Of a stretch of 64,000 nt of DNA, positions 53,686 to 62,294 are shown one piece after another. A program made the position numbers and the translations under genes. Source of the DNA: Paraburkholderia humisilvae (GTDB lineage Bacteria; Pseudomonadota; Gammaproteobacteria; Burkholderiales; Burkholderiaceae); the NCBI RefSeq assembly GCF_902859855.1, contig NZ_CADIKH010000031.1, positions 25,953-89,952 of the forward strand. Direction: 5' to 3'. Within the stretch, counting starts at the first letter, position 1, and the number at the start of each line of letters is the position of its first letter. The notes under the pieces were generated by a model that saw only the letters and a program-made list of their open reading frames with translations, was not told the origin of the DNA and ran no database searches.

Positions 53686-53949
53686 ATGAAAAAGGCAGAA
53701 GTGCTTAACTTTCCTAATCCCAGTCGCATGTACGATGCTTCCAGGCATTGTGTGTGCTTTTGGGGCTACGACAACGCTCGCGAGATCGCTTTTCTGGTTG
53801 ACGACTCGATGCTGACCAGGCTAAACCCCGGCGCGGATTCCGGCGAGTCCTCGTTGCTCGCAACCTTCGATCACAACCGGGATCGAATTCTGGAACTCGC
53901 CAGAACGCTTTATAACGGCGGCCCCCAGAACAGGTACACCATCTCTTGA
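53686..53949 (+). CDS. DUF1488 protein
   Basis: This 87-residue protein begins LNFPNPSRMYDASRHCVCFWGYDNAREIAFLVD, the DUF1488 pattern, and ends with RILELARTLYNGG. It starts on the base after the upstream stop and must be coupled. The family is common in Burkholderiales and unassigned. Confidence 0.8.
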   Translation: MKKAEVLNFPNPSRMYDASRHCVCFWGYDNAREIAFLVDDSMLTRLNPGADSGESSLLATFDHNRDRILELARTLYNGGPQNRYTIS

Positions 53950-54152
53950 AGGTGGGCTGTTGTGCTCACCCAGCGGCTCACGCCGCCGTTTCGCGCATGC
54001 GAATGGGGATGTCAGTCGGCCGTGTGCAGGGCCAGCAGCGCTGCTCACGTATCTGTCGCGCGATACGCAGCAGGTGGCTGCTTTCAATCACGCGCCACCC
54101 TGGGCCCGAGCTAACGTATGAACCTGAACGACCCGCGATGTTTGCGGATTCA

Positions 54153-54812
54153 TCAAGAGACATTCGACCGACGGCTCGGCACCGTCGACAATCCGTCCGC
54201 ACATAGGACGTGCTGGACCGGCGGTCTCTCAATGACGCGTTCGTACCAGGCCTGAAGGTGACGGTGCGAACTGAAATCAATATCCGCGTGGTAGACGGAC
54301 TTCAACCATTTCGCCTTGCCCCAGCGCGTTAGGGTGAACAGATACGCGTCGGCGACAGAAAAGCTTGCGCCCGTAAGAAACTGCTTTCCAGTTAGCTGTT
54401 GATTGATCCATTCGTACCTGCTTTCGAGCTTCGGCCTTGCGGTATCGACATACTTTCCCGCCGCAGCGGCATAGAGCAGTGGAATGAATCCTTTATGGAC
54501 TTCTGACGTCAGGAAGTTGAGCCATTCAGACAACCGATAGCGTTCCAGCGTACCGTAGGCGGGCACTAATCCCGACTCGGGGCGCTGATCGGCCAGATAC
54601 TGCGCGATGACTGGGCCTTCACGTAGAAACGTCCCATCGTCTAACTGTAAGAGCGGTACGTAGCCAAGTGCGGCAAGATCGTAGTAGTTCGTTCCGTCTT
54701 CCAATAAATGCTTGCGTGGATCGACCTTGATGATCTCCACATTCAATCCGGTTTCCTGCAAGACGATGCAAATCGCTTGTGAACAACTACCGGGTGCGTG
54801 ATATAGCTTCAT
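54153..54812 (-). CDS. Glutathione S-transferase, beta-class-like
   Basis: This 219-residue GST has a thioredoxin-fold N-terminal domain with active-site region MKLYHAPGSCSQ (Cys 10 as in the beta class) and the glutathione site REGPVIAQYL (near 66). The all-helical C-terminal domain carries the N-capping region TGASFSVADAYLF. It conjugates or reduces electrophiles with glutathione. AAAGAG precedes ATG 54812. It is divergent from an HxlR regulator across 137 bases and is probably its target. Confidence 0.9.
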   Translation of the reverse strand: MKLYHAPGSCSQAICIVLQETGLNVEIIKVDPRKHLLEDGTNYYDLAALGYVPLLQLDDGTFLREGPVIAQYLADQRPESGLVPAYGTLERYRLSEWLNFLTSEVHKGFIPLLYAAAAGKYVDTARPKLESRYEWINQQLTGKQFLTGASFSVADAYLFTLTRWGKAKWLKSVYHADIDFSSHRHLQAWYERVIERPPVQHVLCADGLSTVPSRRSNVS

Positions 54813-54905
54813 GTTCTCTTTCTCTCGATGCATAACCTGCTTCATCATTTTCCTGCCGCGGAAGCTAATATCCTCCAGTACGGGGAAAAGAGAAGAAGGC
54901 GCAAC

Positions 54906-54924
54906 TTTGTGCTATAGGTACAAA
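54906..54924. promoter_or_regulatory. Possible HxlR operator
   Basis: TTTGT-N9-ACAAA lies between the divergent GST and HxlR genes, near the middle of the gap. The arms are only 5 bp, so this is a weak candidate. Confidence 0.3.
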
Positions 54925-54949
54925 AAATAGACTGACGCGGGCAAACTCG

Positions 54950-55339
54950 ATGAAGAGAAGTGCGACGGGATGTTCGGTTGAAGAGGCCATGCGCTTGCTG
55001 GGCGGTCGCTGGCGCCTGCTGGTCGTGTCGTATCTGCTGGACGGACCGAAGCGGTTTAACGATTTGCGCAGGGACATTCCGGGAATATCACAGCGTATGT
55101 TGACGCTTGATTTGCGATCACTCGAACAGGTCGGCTTGGTCCAACGGACGGTATTCGCCGAAGTCCCGGTAAAAGTGGAATATCAGCTCACCGAGGATGG
55201 GCAGCGGCTAAGACCGATCGTCGAAATCATGCGCGACTTCGGGCTTTGGCTCAAGACTCGTCCTGAACGGGAAACCGGGAGGCGATTGATCGCGGCGGTC
55301 GAGGAGGGCGCGGGCAACGGTGTTCCACGTAATGTTTGA
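54950..55339 (+). CDS. HxlR-family regulator
   Basis: This 129-residue winged-helix protein carries the HxlR signature: LLGGRWRLLVVSYLLDGPKRFNDLRRDIPGISQRMLTLDLRSLE (cited in blocks; residues 16-59), then the wing VEYQLTEDGQRLRPI. The N-terminal Cys 8 could sense thiol-reactive compounds as in related HypR/YodB proteins. It faces the GST gene and probably controls it. Confidence 0.9.
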   Translation: MKRSATGCSVEEAMRLLGGRWRLLVVSYLLDGPKRFNDLRRDIPGISQRMLTLDLRSLEQVGLVQRTVFAEVPVKVEYQLTEDGQRLRPIVEIMRDFGLWLKTRPERETGRRLIAAVEEGAGNGVPRNV

Positions 55340-55569
55340 TATACGTGGCCGGCACATCCGTTTATGCCCATTCAATCAGCATGAAGGGCCTATACCACTA
55401 TTCCCATAAGCCTCACAACTCAAGTGGCTACCCTAAAGTATTGCGTGTCCCTTCCGTTAAAGCAGAAATAAAGGATCTTTTTTGTCATGGTGGCGCTAAT
55501 GACACCTGGTGAGCATAGGCCGGCATGACGTTTTTTGTGGCATTGCCAATTTCTCTTTAGCGAGTTGAC

Positions 55570-56604
55570 GTGCAAGGAATCAAAGTAGTTGCAATCGTAC
55601 TAGGCTCTGTGATGCTTGCGGCCTGCGCCGCGCCGACCACCGATGTCAATATGCAATTCGCGGCGAAGAGTGATGCCGCGCAATATCGCCGCGTCGCTGT
55701 GCTGCCTTTTGATGGCGACGGTGGACTCGAAGCGACAAGGGACTTCGAAAGCATGCTTGCGTCGGTGCAGTATGAAGGCAAGCCCTATTTCAAGGTGGTC
55801 GACAGCACGACGCTGCAGAATGTGCTCAACCAGCAGTCGCTGCGGCAAAGCGCACTGTCGTCACAACCCAATGCGGCAAAGGTGGGCAAATTGCTGGGCG
55901 TGGACGCCCTTTACAGTGGAACGGCGCTCGTCATGCCGACGGCGCTTTCATACTCGACGGAGAGTCGCGTGGTCTGCCCCGACAAGAAGGGTGGCAAGTG
56001 CCACGACATCAAGGTCCCTTGCACGACCAGGAGCGTCGGCTTCAAGCTGGTGCCGCGACTCGTCGAGGTGAGCCGCGGGCAGGTCGTGTACTCCGAGGCG
56101 AAGGTCGGCTCCGCTTCATCGTACTGGTGTGCGGACAGCGGTGCCGAAATCTCCGAGCAGATACTTTTGCGAGACGCGGTCAACGATGCTTTCGGGCAGG
56201 TTCGCGAAGACGTCGCCCCCTATGAGAAAGCGATTAGCGTCCGCTACAAGACCGATGACGCAGCGGTGAACCCGGCTTCACGCGATACGTTCAAAGGCGC
56301 GCTCGAGTTCGCCAAGGCTGGACGATTCGACCGCGCCTGTACGATCTGGTCGCAACTCGCTCCGGCCAATCCCGCCAGCCTTTCCGTGGCATACGATCTC
56401 GCCGTCTGTGAGGAAGTGAACGGGCGGCTGGCCAATGCGTTGGCTCGCTATCAACAGATCGATCAACGCCTGACGAAGCCCGACGACGACGTCAATGCAT
56501 CGCTCGCCCGTGTGACGAACGCGCTGGCACAACGCTCGGCGCTCAAAGCCGATGCGGGCAAGGGGTCCCAGCGCAAACCGGCGAACCCTGTCAGCGTGCA
56601 ATAA
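55570..56604 (+). CDS. Outer-membrane lipoprotein, CsgG/LpoB-like with TPR-like tail
   Basis: This 344-residue protein has a GTG start and a lipoprotein signal ending LAACAAP (Cys 19). The mature protein has YRRVAVLPFDGDGG, FKVVDSTTLQNVL and DALYSGTALV, the pattern shared by CsgG, LpoB and related proteins. Its last third (FKGALEFAKAGRFDRACTIW) resembles a TPR unit. Pairs of cysteines in VVCPDKKGGKCHDIKVPC suggest disulfides. It starts a run of three exported proteins. Role is unknown; assembly or cell-wall factor is a guess. Confidence 0.78.
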   Translation: MQGIKVVAIVLGSVMLAACAAPTTDVNMQFAAKSDAAQYRRVAVLPFDGDGGLEATRDFESMLASVQYEGKPYFKVVDSTTLQNVLNQQSLRQSALSSQPNAAKVGKLLGVDALYSGTALVMPTALSYSTESRVVCPDKKGGKCHDIKVPCTTRSVGFKLVPRLVEVSRGQVVYSEAKVGSASSYWCADSGAEISEQILLRDAVNDAFGQVREDVAPYEKAISVRYKTDDAAVNPASRDTFKGALEFAKAGRFDRACTIWSQLAPANPASLSVAYDLAVCEEVNGRLANALARYQQIDQRLTKPDDDVNASLARVTNALAQRSALKADAGKGSQRKPANPVSVQ

Positions 56605-56711
56605 GCGGCTCATCCAGTACATAAAAGAAAACCAGACGATCAGTCTGAAGTCCCGCCATGTACCGGGGAGCGAAATACTTTAGCTCAATGTCAGTGAGGG
56701 GATGAGTTTTG

Positions 56712-57293
56712 ATGATCCATCAGTGTTTTTCCAAGGCCGCGGCATGCGCGGCGATCTTCGCCGCATGCGCGGGCCCGGCGATCGCGGCGGGAGTTGATCC
56801 CTCGACCTTCGATGTCGCCGGTGTCAAGCTGGGCATGACAGCCGATGAAGTGCAAACGAAGATCGCGCAACATTTCGGCGTAGGAAAGAATAAGCTCAAC
56901 ACCATGTCGGTGCCGCTAAAAGGCGGTAAACGGGCGATCACAATCGTCAGCTACGAGGCTAACGGAGAGCACATACAGGTCGACTTTTCGATAGTTAGTG
57001 CTAGTCCAGACGACCCCGTGCCGGCCTCAGCTATCATGTATAACTTGACATTCTCAAGCGAGAACGCCAGACAACTCAGGGCCGCCGCTATTCAGAAATA
57101 CGGTACGCCGACGCTAAACAATGTGCTGCATGCGCAATGGTGCGTAAAGCTTACGAATCCTGGGGTGGGGTGTGATGACGGTCAAGCGACGCTTAGTATT
57201 AACAGCACCGATCTCACGCTGACGGATGATCGGTACACGCAGAAATACCTGAAGATGCTCGATGAACAAAGAAACAGGACGCCGCGTCTGTAG
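56712..57293 (+). CDS. Exported protein of unknown function
   Basis: This 193-residue protein has a signal peptide (FSKAAACAAIFAACAGPAIAAG) and a mature part opening FDVAGVKLGMTADEVQTKI, a pattern seen in small periplasmic proteins with the BamE-like 'G-M-x-x-x-V' turn. Cysteines in QWCVKL and VGCDDG suggest a disulfide. ATG 56712 is chosen over a TTG 3 bases before. It lies downstream of the CsgG/LpoB-like gene, possibly in its operon. Confidence 0.75.
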   Translation: MIHQCFSKAAACAAIFAACAGPAIAAGVDPSTFDVAGVKLGMTADEVQTKIAQHFGVGKNKLNTMSVPLKGGKRAITIVSYEANGEHIQVDFSIVSASPDDPVPASAIMYNLTFSSENARQLRAAAIQKYGTPTLNNVLHAQWCVKLTNPGVGCDDGQATLSINSTDLTLTDDRYTQKYLKMLDEQRNRTPRL

Positions 57294-57373
57294 AGGCGAC
57301 GACACCGGCCGGTATCGTTCCAAGGACGGCAGTCGGTGTGTGCATTCATTTTCGTTCAACAACGAGGATAACG

Positions 57374-57760
57374 ATGAAAAGAATGGTATGGGCTGGATTT
57401 CTGACTTTGTGTCTGGCGGCGTGTAACAATGGGGCAGATACCATGGTCGGGACATACGGTTATGACGAACACGGTAAAGTAACGCCACTGCTGAAGGTTG
57501 AATCGCAAGACAATGGGTATGCCGTGTCCGAATACCACGAAGGAACGTGGGCGCCTGTCTCCTCCTCCGTCAAGCCGTTTACCAAGGCAGATCTCGAGCA
57601 GATAACGAAGCATAAGATCGATGCGCCGGTCGACGGATTGCAGACAAACGCTTTTGCGTTGGTCCACGTACCCAAAGAATGGACGGATGGGTCGTTCACC
57701 ACGAAGACGGGCTACTTCGTGTTCATGATGCTTGGACCTCTTGATGTGCAAAAGATGTAG
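57374..57760 (+). CDS. Small lipoprotein
   Basis: This 128-residue protein has a lipobox LCLAACNN (Cys 17) and a small beta-rich domain (GTYGYDEHGKVTPLLKVESQDNGY and EGTWAPVSSSVKPFTKADLE). GAGGAT precedes the ATG. No family is recognised. It is the third exported protein in a row on this strand. Confidence 0.75.
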   Translation: MKRMVWAGFLTLCLAACNNGADTMVGTYGYDEHGKVTPLLKVESQDNGYAVSEYHEGTWAPVSSSVKPFTKADLEQITKHKIDAPVDGLQTNAFALVHVPKEWTDGSFTTKTGYFVFMMLGPLDVQKM

Positions 57761-57778
57761 ATCCAAGGTCAGGATCTA

Positions 57779-58348
57779 TCACGATCCGCGCGAAATCCAA
57801 TATTTCACGGTGAACAGCAACACCAGTGGCACGATGAAGGCCGCCGTCAGCGTGATCTTTCGAAGGCGCGCAGGGCCGAATCCTTCGCCTCGGCGATTGA
57901 CCACAACCCTGTGTCTACCAACATCACCCAATCGGTTAGCAACCAGCGCCAGGTTCGACAGAAAGCGCTGACCGCCGGTAGCATCGGCATCGGCGACGCC
58001 CACACCGACTCGCACCGATACACGCTGACCTGACCACTCAACGGTACAGCGAAAATTCGACAGCAGGAACTTCAACGCGCTGCACAGGACTTCGTCGCCG
58101 CGAATCAGTTCACCTGCTGACAGCAAACCCGGTCCATAGGCGAATACGCGGTGAGCGATTTCGAAACGGGGTGGGAGACGAAAGAAGGGTGCCAACGACG
58201 ACTCGGGGCGCGCCGTGAATCCGATATCCACGGAACGCTCTACGTTGCACGCTATTGAAATTATCGACAGTCCGCGAAACCGGGCTATCTGGGCACCGTA
58301 GCTTTTGGCAAGCGCGTCAAATGGGGGAACGGAAGTCATTTTTCTCAT
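57779..58348 (-). CDS. Hypothetical protein with C-terminal membrane helix
   Basis: This 189-residue protein has a soluble N-terminal domain and a single C-terminal hydrophobic helix (KITLTAAFIVPLVLLFTVKYW) ending near the terminus, so it may be tail-anchored. ATG 58348 or 58339 could be the start. Composition is more Arg-rich than its neighbours, and no family is recognised. It might be a weakly constrained or decaying gene. Confidence 0.55.
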   Translation of the reverse strand: MRKMTSVPPFDALAKSYGAQIARFRGLSIISIACNVERSVDIGFTARPESSLAPFFRLPPRFEIAHRVFAYGPGLLSAGELIRGDEVLCSALKFLLSNFRCTVEWSGQRVSVRVGVGVADADATGGQRFLSNLALVANRLGDVGRHRVVVNRRGEGFGPARLRKITLTAAFIVPLVLLFTVKYWISRGS

Positions 58349-58454
58349 TGGAGTTGGCTGACTACACAAGTGTACCGCCTGTTGTCGACAGTACACGATT
58401 AGCGATCCAGCGTCGATATCGGACGTTCGAGGGGTCGCGGCGGCTCGGCCTTCG

Positions 58455-59423
58455 CTACGCGATGTTGCGGGACGGGTCCGGTGCATGGGGAATCCATTCC
58501 GCCCCTAGCCAGTCCCCGCTCAAAACGATTTGATGGATGCATTCGCGCAGGAGTTGTGTAGTACATCGAACCTGTCGGGAAGTCTGGCGGGCGAACGGCG
58601 CAGCTTGCGCCAATGCGATGGTGCGTGCGAACTCCGGCGCGTCGATAGGCGCTGCGCTCAGCTTGCAACGTTCCAGTTCGTCTCGAACCGCGATCCGGGG
58701 CAATACCGTCATACCGTAGCCTTGGACGACAAGGCTTTTCTGCACGGCGAGCGCGTGTGCTTCAGCGGCCACTGTGATCTCCACCCCTTCGACTGCGCAG
58801 GCGTGCTCGACGAGACTGCGGAGCCGATGGTGCGTGCCAGGCAAAATCAGCGGAGATTGCCCAAGTGCGGCCAACGGCACGGGCGTGTCCTCGGTGAATC
58901 GTTGCGACGCCAATCCAACGAGGCTGAGCGGCTCCGTCAACAGAGGTTCGATGTCGAGTGCACCGGCCGGCCAGGGATTGTAGAGCAACGCCGCGTCTAT
59001 CTCGCCGATAACAAGCGCGTTAAGCAGCGGGTCCGAATAGTCGACCGAAAGTGATAGGCGAATGCGCGGGAAGGTTTCGACCATCGCCTTCAATAGCGCT
59101 CCCGCCACCATATCGCAGCTGCTGGGCAGCAGCCCGAGTCGGACCACGCCTGAAAGCTTCCCGGCCTCGTCCGGATGGATCTCCGCTCTCGCGATGTCAA
59201 GTTCGCGCAACGCCCGCCGCGCGCGCTCGACGAGAAGACTGCCGGCCTCGGTCAATTGCATCCCCTGGCGAGTGCGCAAGAAGAGCGCACTTGCGAGTTC
59301 CTCTTCGAGCAACCTGATTTGTCGCGTTACCGCTGGCTGCACGACATGAAGCAATTCGGACGCGCGCGTCACCGTTCCGGTGTCTACGACGGCGAGAAAC
59401 GCTCTGATTTGCCGCATATCCAT
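58455..59423 (-). CDS. LysR-family transcriptional regulator
   Basis: This 322-residue LysR protein has its helix-turn-helix at residues 3-60 (MRQIRAFLAVVDTGTVTRASELL and PAVTRQIRLLEEELASALFLR). The effector domain resembles the nitrogen-assimilation/CynR-Cbl-like group (VRLGLLPSSCDMVAGALL). It is divergent from the broken ALDH gene and the reductase across 163 bases and probably regulates them. Start 59423 and one two codons later are both possible. Confidence 0.88.
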   Translation of the reverse strand: MDMRQIRAFLAVVDTGTVTRASELLHVVQPAVTRQIRLLEEELASALFLRTRQGMQLTEAGSLLVERARRALRELDIARAEIHPDEAGKLSGVVRLGLLPSSCDMVAGALLKAMVETFPRIRLSLSVDYSDPLLNALVIGEIDAALLYNPWPAGALDIEPLLTEPLSLVGLASQRFTEDTPVPLAALGQSPLILPGTHHRLRSLVEHACAVEGVEITVAAEAHALAVQKSLVVQGYGMTVLPRIAVRDELERCKLSAAPIDAPEFARTIALAQAAPFARQTSRQVRCTTQLLRECIHQIVLSGDWLGAEWIPHAPDPSRNIA

Positions 59424-59586
59424 GTTCGCACACCCGCCTCGATCTATACCGCACCCTGATGTTGCCATCAGCATATGTTATTCGACTCGACCTTGCATCG
59501 ACCTCTACTATGAGACCCAGCCGTGCGCTACAGCGGATTGCGGCACGGACGCTGCAGCAGGTGTGGGCAAATGAACGGAGAGACGT

Positions 59587-61016
59587 ATGGCGGTAAAACC
59601 TAACCTGATTAACGGCGAATGGGTGAGCAGTGATGAATCGATCGCAAGCATCAACCCTTCGAACCTGAACGAATGTGTTGGCGTGTTCGCGCTCGCAAGC
59701 GAGGAACAAGCGAGACGGGCCGTTAGCGCGGCGCGTGAAGCGCTTGCGGCCTGGTCAGCCACGACAACGCAATTTCGCAGCGAGCTTCTGATGAAAACCG
59801 CGATGGAAATCGCCGTGCGTAGAGCGGAACTTGGTGAACTCGTGTCACGCGAAGCGGGGAAAACAAGAACGAGGGCGTCGCGGAAGTGGTGCGAGCCATG
59901 CAGATCTTCCAGTTCTTTTCCGGCGAAGCCGTTCGTTACGGCGGCGAAAACTTGCCGTCGGTTCGTCCAGGCGTCGGTGTGCAGACGAGTCGCGAGCCCG
60001 TGGGTGTGGTCGCGGTGATCACACCCTGGAATTTCCCGATTGCAATTGCAGCGTGGAAGCTCGCACCTGCGTTGGCGTTCGGAAACACGGTGGTGTTCAA
60101 GCCGTCGGAAGAAACGCCCGCCATCGCATGGGAATTGGTGAAGATTCTTGAGCGTAACGGGCTTCCTCGCGGGGTCGTAAACATGATCAATGCGCGCGGC
60201 GCAGTCGCGGGGCCAGCACTGACCGAAAAGGTCGATGCGATCAGTTTTACCGGAAGCCTGCGAACCGGGCGGCAGATCGCGAGTCAGGCGATCCCCAACA
60301 TGACACGCATCCAGTTGGAGATGGGTGGAAAGAATCCGCTGGTTGTGCTCGATGATGCCGAGCTTGATGTCGCGGTGGAATGCGCGGTGAACGGTGCGTT
60401 CTTTGCCGCCGGGCAGCGTTGCACCGCGTCAAGCCGTCTGGTCGTCATGTCTGGCATATACGACCGTTTTGTGGAAGCGCTTGTAACGCGGATGCGCTCG
60501 TTAAAAGTCGGACCAGCGCTCGCTAGCGACACCGATATCGGCCCGGTCATTCACCAGCGGCAGCTCGACCTGGTTCAGCGCTACATCCAGCTCGGAAAAG
60601 ACGAAGGCGCCGAACTGCTGGAGGGCGGGGATCGTGTCGAGGCACCCACGCCGGGATGCTTCATCAGACCGGCGTTGATGTTGGGTACCAATAGCATGCG
60701 CATTAATCGCGAGGAAGTCTTTGGTCCTTTCGCGTCAGTGATTCGCGCTTCCGACTATGACGAGGCACTCGCCATTGCCAACGACACGGATTACGGATTG
60801 TCCTCCGGAATCTGTACGAGTTCGCACAGGTTAGCCACCCACTTCCGTCTCAATGTGAAGAGTGGTCTGACGATGGTCAACTTGCCAACCGCCGGGCTCG
60901 ATTACCACGTTCCGTTCGGTGGACGAAATGGATCGAGCTATGGACCGCGAGAACAGGGAAGGAGCGCCGTCGAATTCTATACGGTGGGCAAGACTGCCTA
61001 CATTGGCTATCACTGA
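59587..61016 (+). pseudogene. Alpha-ketoglutarate-semialdehyde-type aldehyde dehydrogenase, one-base frameshift
   Basis: The first frame gives the N-terminus (LINGEWVSS to VSREAGKT) and the second gives the rest from NEGVAEVVRAMQ to AVEFYTVGKTAYIGYH. At 59860-59872 the run AAAACAAGAACGAGG lacks one A; restoring it reads GKTKNEGVAEVVR and yields about 476 residues, the normal ALDH length. All later motifs are intact: TPWNFPIA, ELMGGKNP-type LEMGGKNP, catalytic Cys in AAGQRCTASS, and DYHVPFGGR. A single-base break in an otherwise perfect gene means a recent mutation or a sequencing error. GGAGAG precedes ATG 59587. Confidence 0.8.
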
Positions 61017-61063
61017 ACGCCGGAATTCATGCGCTGATCTGTTCTCGTTGTGAGGAAATGGAA

Positions 61064-61984
61064 ATGAACACAGAAAATATCGGGTTTATCGGTTTAGGCC
61101 GTATGGGCAAATCGATGGCTTCGAATCTGGTTAAAAAGGGATTCAGGCTGATGGTGATGGATCTGAATCCACGGGCTGTGACGGATCTTGTGAGGTTGGG
61201 GGCCCGCGCAAGTGGGGACGTGGCACAGCTCGCGCGCGATTGCACGATCGTCATCACGATGCTGCCGACGTCGGTCGAAGTCGAATCCGTGGCATTGGGC
61301 GCCGACGGCATCTTCGCCAATGCGATTGCGGGTACCGTGCTCATGGACATGAGCACCATTGCCCCGGTTGCTACAGATCGGCTCCAGCAGGAAGCCATCC
61401 GACACGGGATGTCCGTTGTCGACGCGCCCGTTGGCCGTCTTGCCGAACACGCGGATCGCGCGGAATCGCTATTTATGGTCGGCGCGAGTGACGCGGATTT
61501 CGCGCGGGTCAAACCGCTGCTCGATGCGATGGGCTCGACGGTCTATCACTGCGGCGCAGTGGGTACCGGCGGACGTACCAAGCTGGTGAACAACTATGTC
61601 GCGGTCACGCTGTGTCAGGTCAACGCGGAGGCGCTGGCGCTCTCGCAACGATTTGGCCTCGATCTGGCGAGCACGCTAAAGGTGCTCCTCGGGACCTCGG
61701 CCAATAATGGGCAGCTCCGGCTCAATTTTCCGAACAAGGTCCTGGCCGGCGATACCACGCCGGGTTTCACGATCGACCTCGCCCATAAGGACATGTCGCT
61801 CGTGCTGGCCGCGGCGCATGCGGCGAAGGTTCCGATGCCGGTTGCAGCGGCGGTGCACGAATCGTTCAGCGCTGCCCGCGCGAACGCATGCGGATCAATC
61901 GACTTCTCGGGCATTGCCGATGTGATTTGCGACCTGGCGAGGATCGAGCGCGCTCGAACGCCGTCTGGATGGTCACCGGATTGA
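61064..61984 (+). CDS. YihU-like beta-hydroxyacid dehydrogenase (3-sulfolactaldehyde reductase-like)
   Basis: This 306-residue NAD(P)-dependent reductase has the Rossmann motif GFIGLGRMGKSMA (7-19), MDMSTIAPV (95-103), a substrate motif DAPVGRLAEHA (120-130), and catalytic Lys K173 in TKLVNNY. The VGR substrate motif and the NFPNKVLAGDTTPGFTIDLAHKDM block match E. coli YihU, the sulfolactaldehyde reductase of sulfoquinovose breakdown, more than GlxR, where the motif is VSGG. Substrate is inference. ATG 61064 has GAGGAA 7 bases upstream. It lies 47 bases after the ALDH. Confidence 0.85.
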   Translation: MNTENIGFIGLGRMGKSMASNLVKKGFRLMVMDLNPRAVTDLVRLGARASGDVAQLARDCTIVITMLPTSVEVESVALGADGIFANAIAGTVLMDMSTIAPVATDRLQQEAIRHGMSVVDAPVGRLAEHADRAESLFMVGASDADFARVKPLLDAMGSTVYHCGAVGTGGRTKLVNNYVAVTLCQVNAEALALSQRFGLDLASTLKVLLGTSANNGQLRLNFPNKVLAGDTTPGFTIDLAHKDMSLVLAAAHAAKVPMPVAAAVHESFSAARANACGSIDFSGIADVICDLARIERARTPSGWSPD

Positions 61985-62294
61985 AGATCGACAGGAATAC
62001 CTTTGGGCATGGTCTTTTTGGGTCGGCCTCGAGCGCCAAGAACTCATTGCGCTTGCAAAAATGGATTAACCGCTTGCCGGGTTGCGAGAGATAAAACTGC
62101 AACCGCTATAGCTATGTAACGACCAAGCGGGTTTGCTTCAGCGGAAAGTATGCGAAACGTGGACTCTGTGTTTCCACGCACGGGCCATAAAAATGGGAAG
62201 GAGCGGTCATAATGTTAAAGGCGTCGGTTGCGTCGTGAACGTCGCTAAACGAAATGGAAGCCACGCTGTGGGGCACGCCGCACAGCGTGGCGCG
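61985..62294. other. Intergenic region ahead of the AraC gene
   Basis: These 310 bases hold the 10-bp inverted repeat at 62261-62290 and otherwise no supported gene. Upstream in-frame starts for the AraC gene exist here, but the sequence is not family-like. Confidence 0.45.
62261..62290. promoter_or_regulatory. Perfect 10-bp inverted repeat ahead of the AraC gene
   Basis: CCACGCTGTG and CACAGCGTGG are exact inverse copies separated by 10 bases, ending 4 bases before ATG 62295. In mRNA this stem would cover the ribosome binding region; in DNA it could be an operator or the terminator of an upstream transcript. Confidence 0.6.

Noticed and set aside
53950..54152. Short open frames after the DUF1488 gene
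   Set aside because: There is no ribosome binding site and no conserved sequence; most likely noncoding.
58530..59054. 174-codon plus-strand frame opposite the LysR gene
   Set aside because: It is an antisense shadow of the LysR gene on the other strand.
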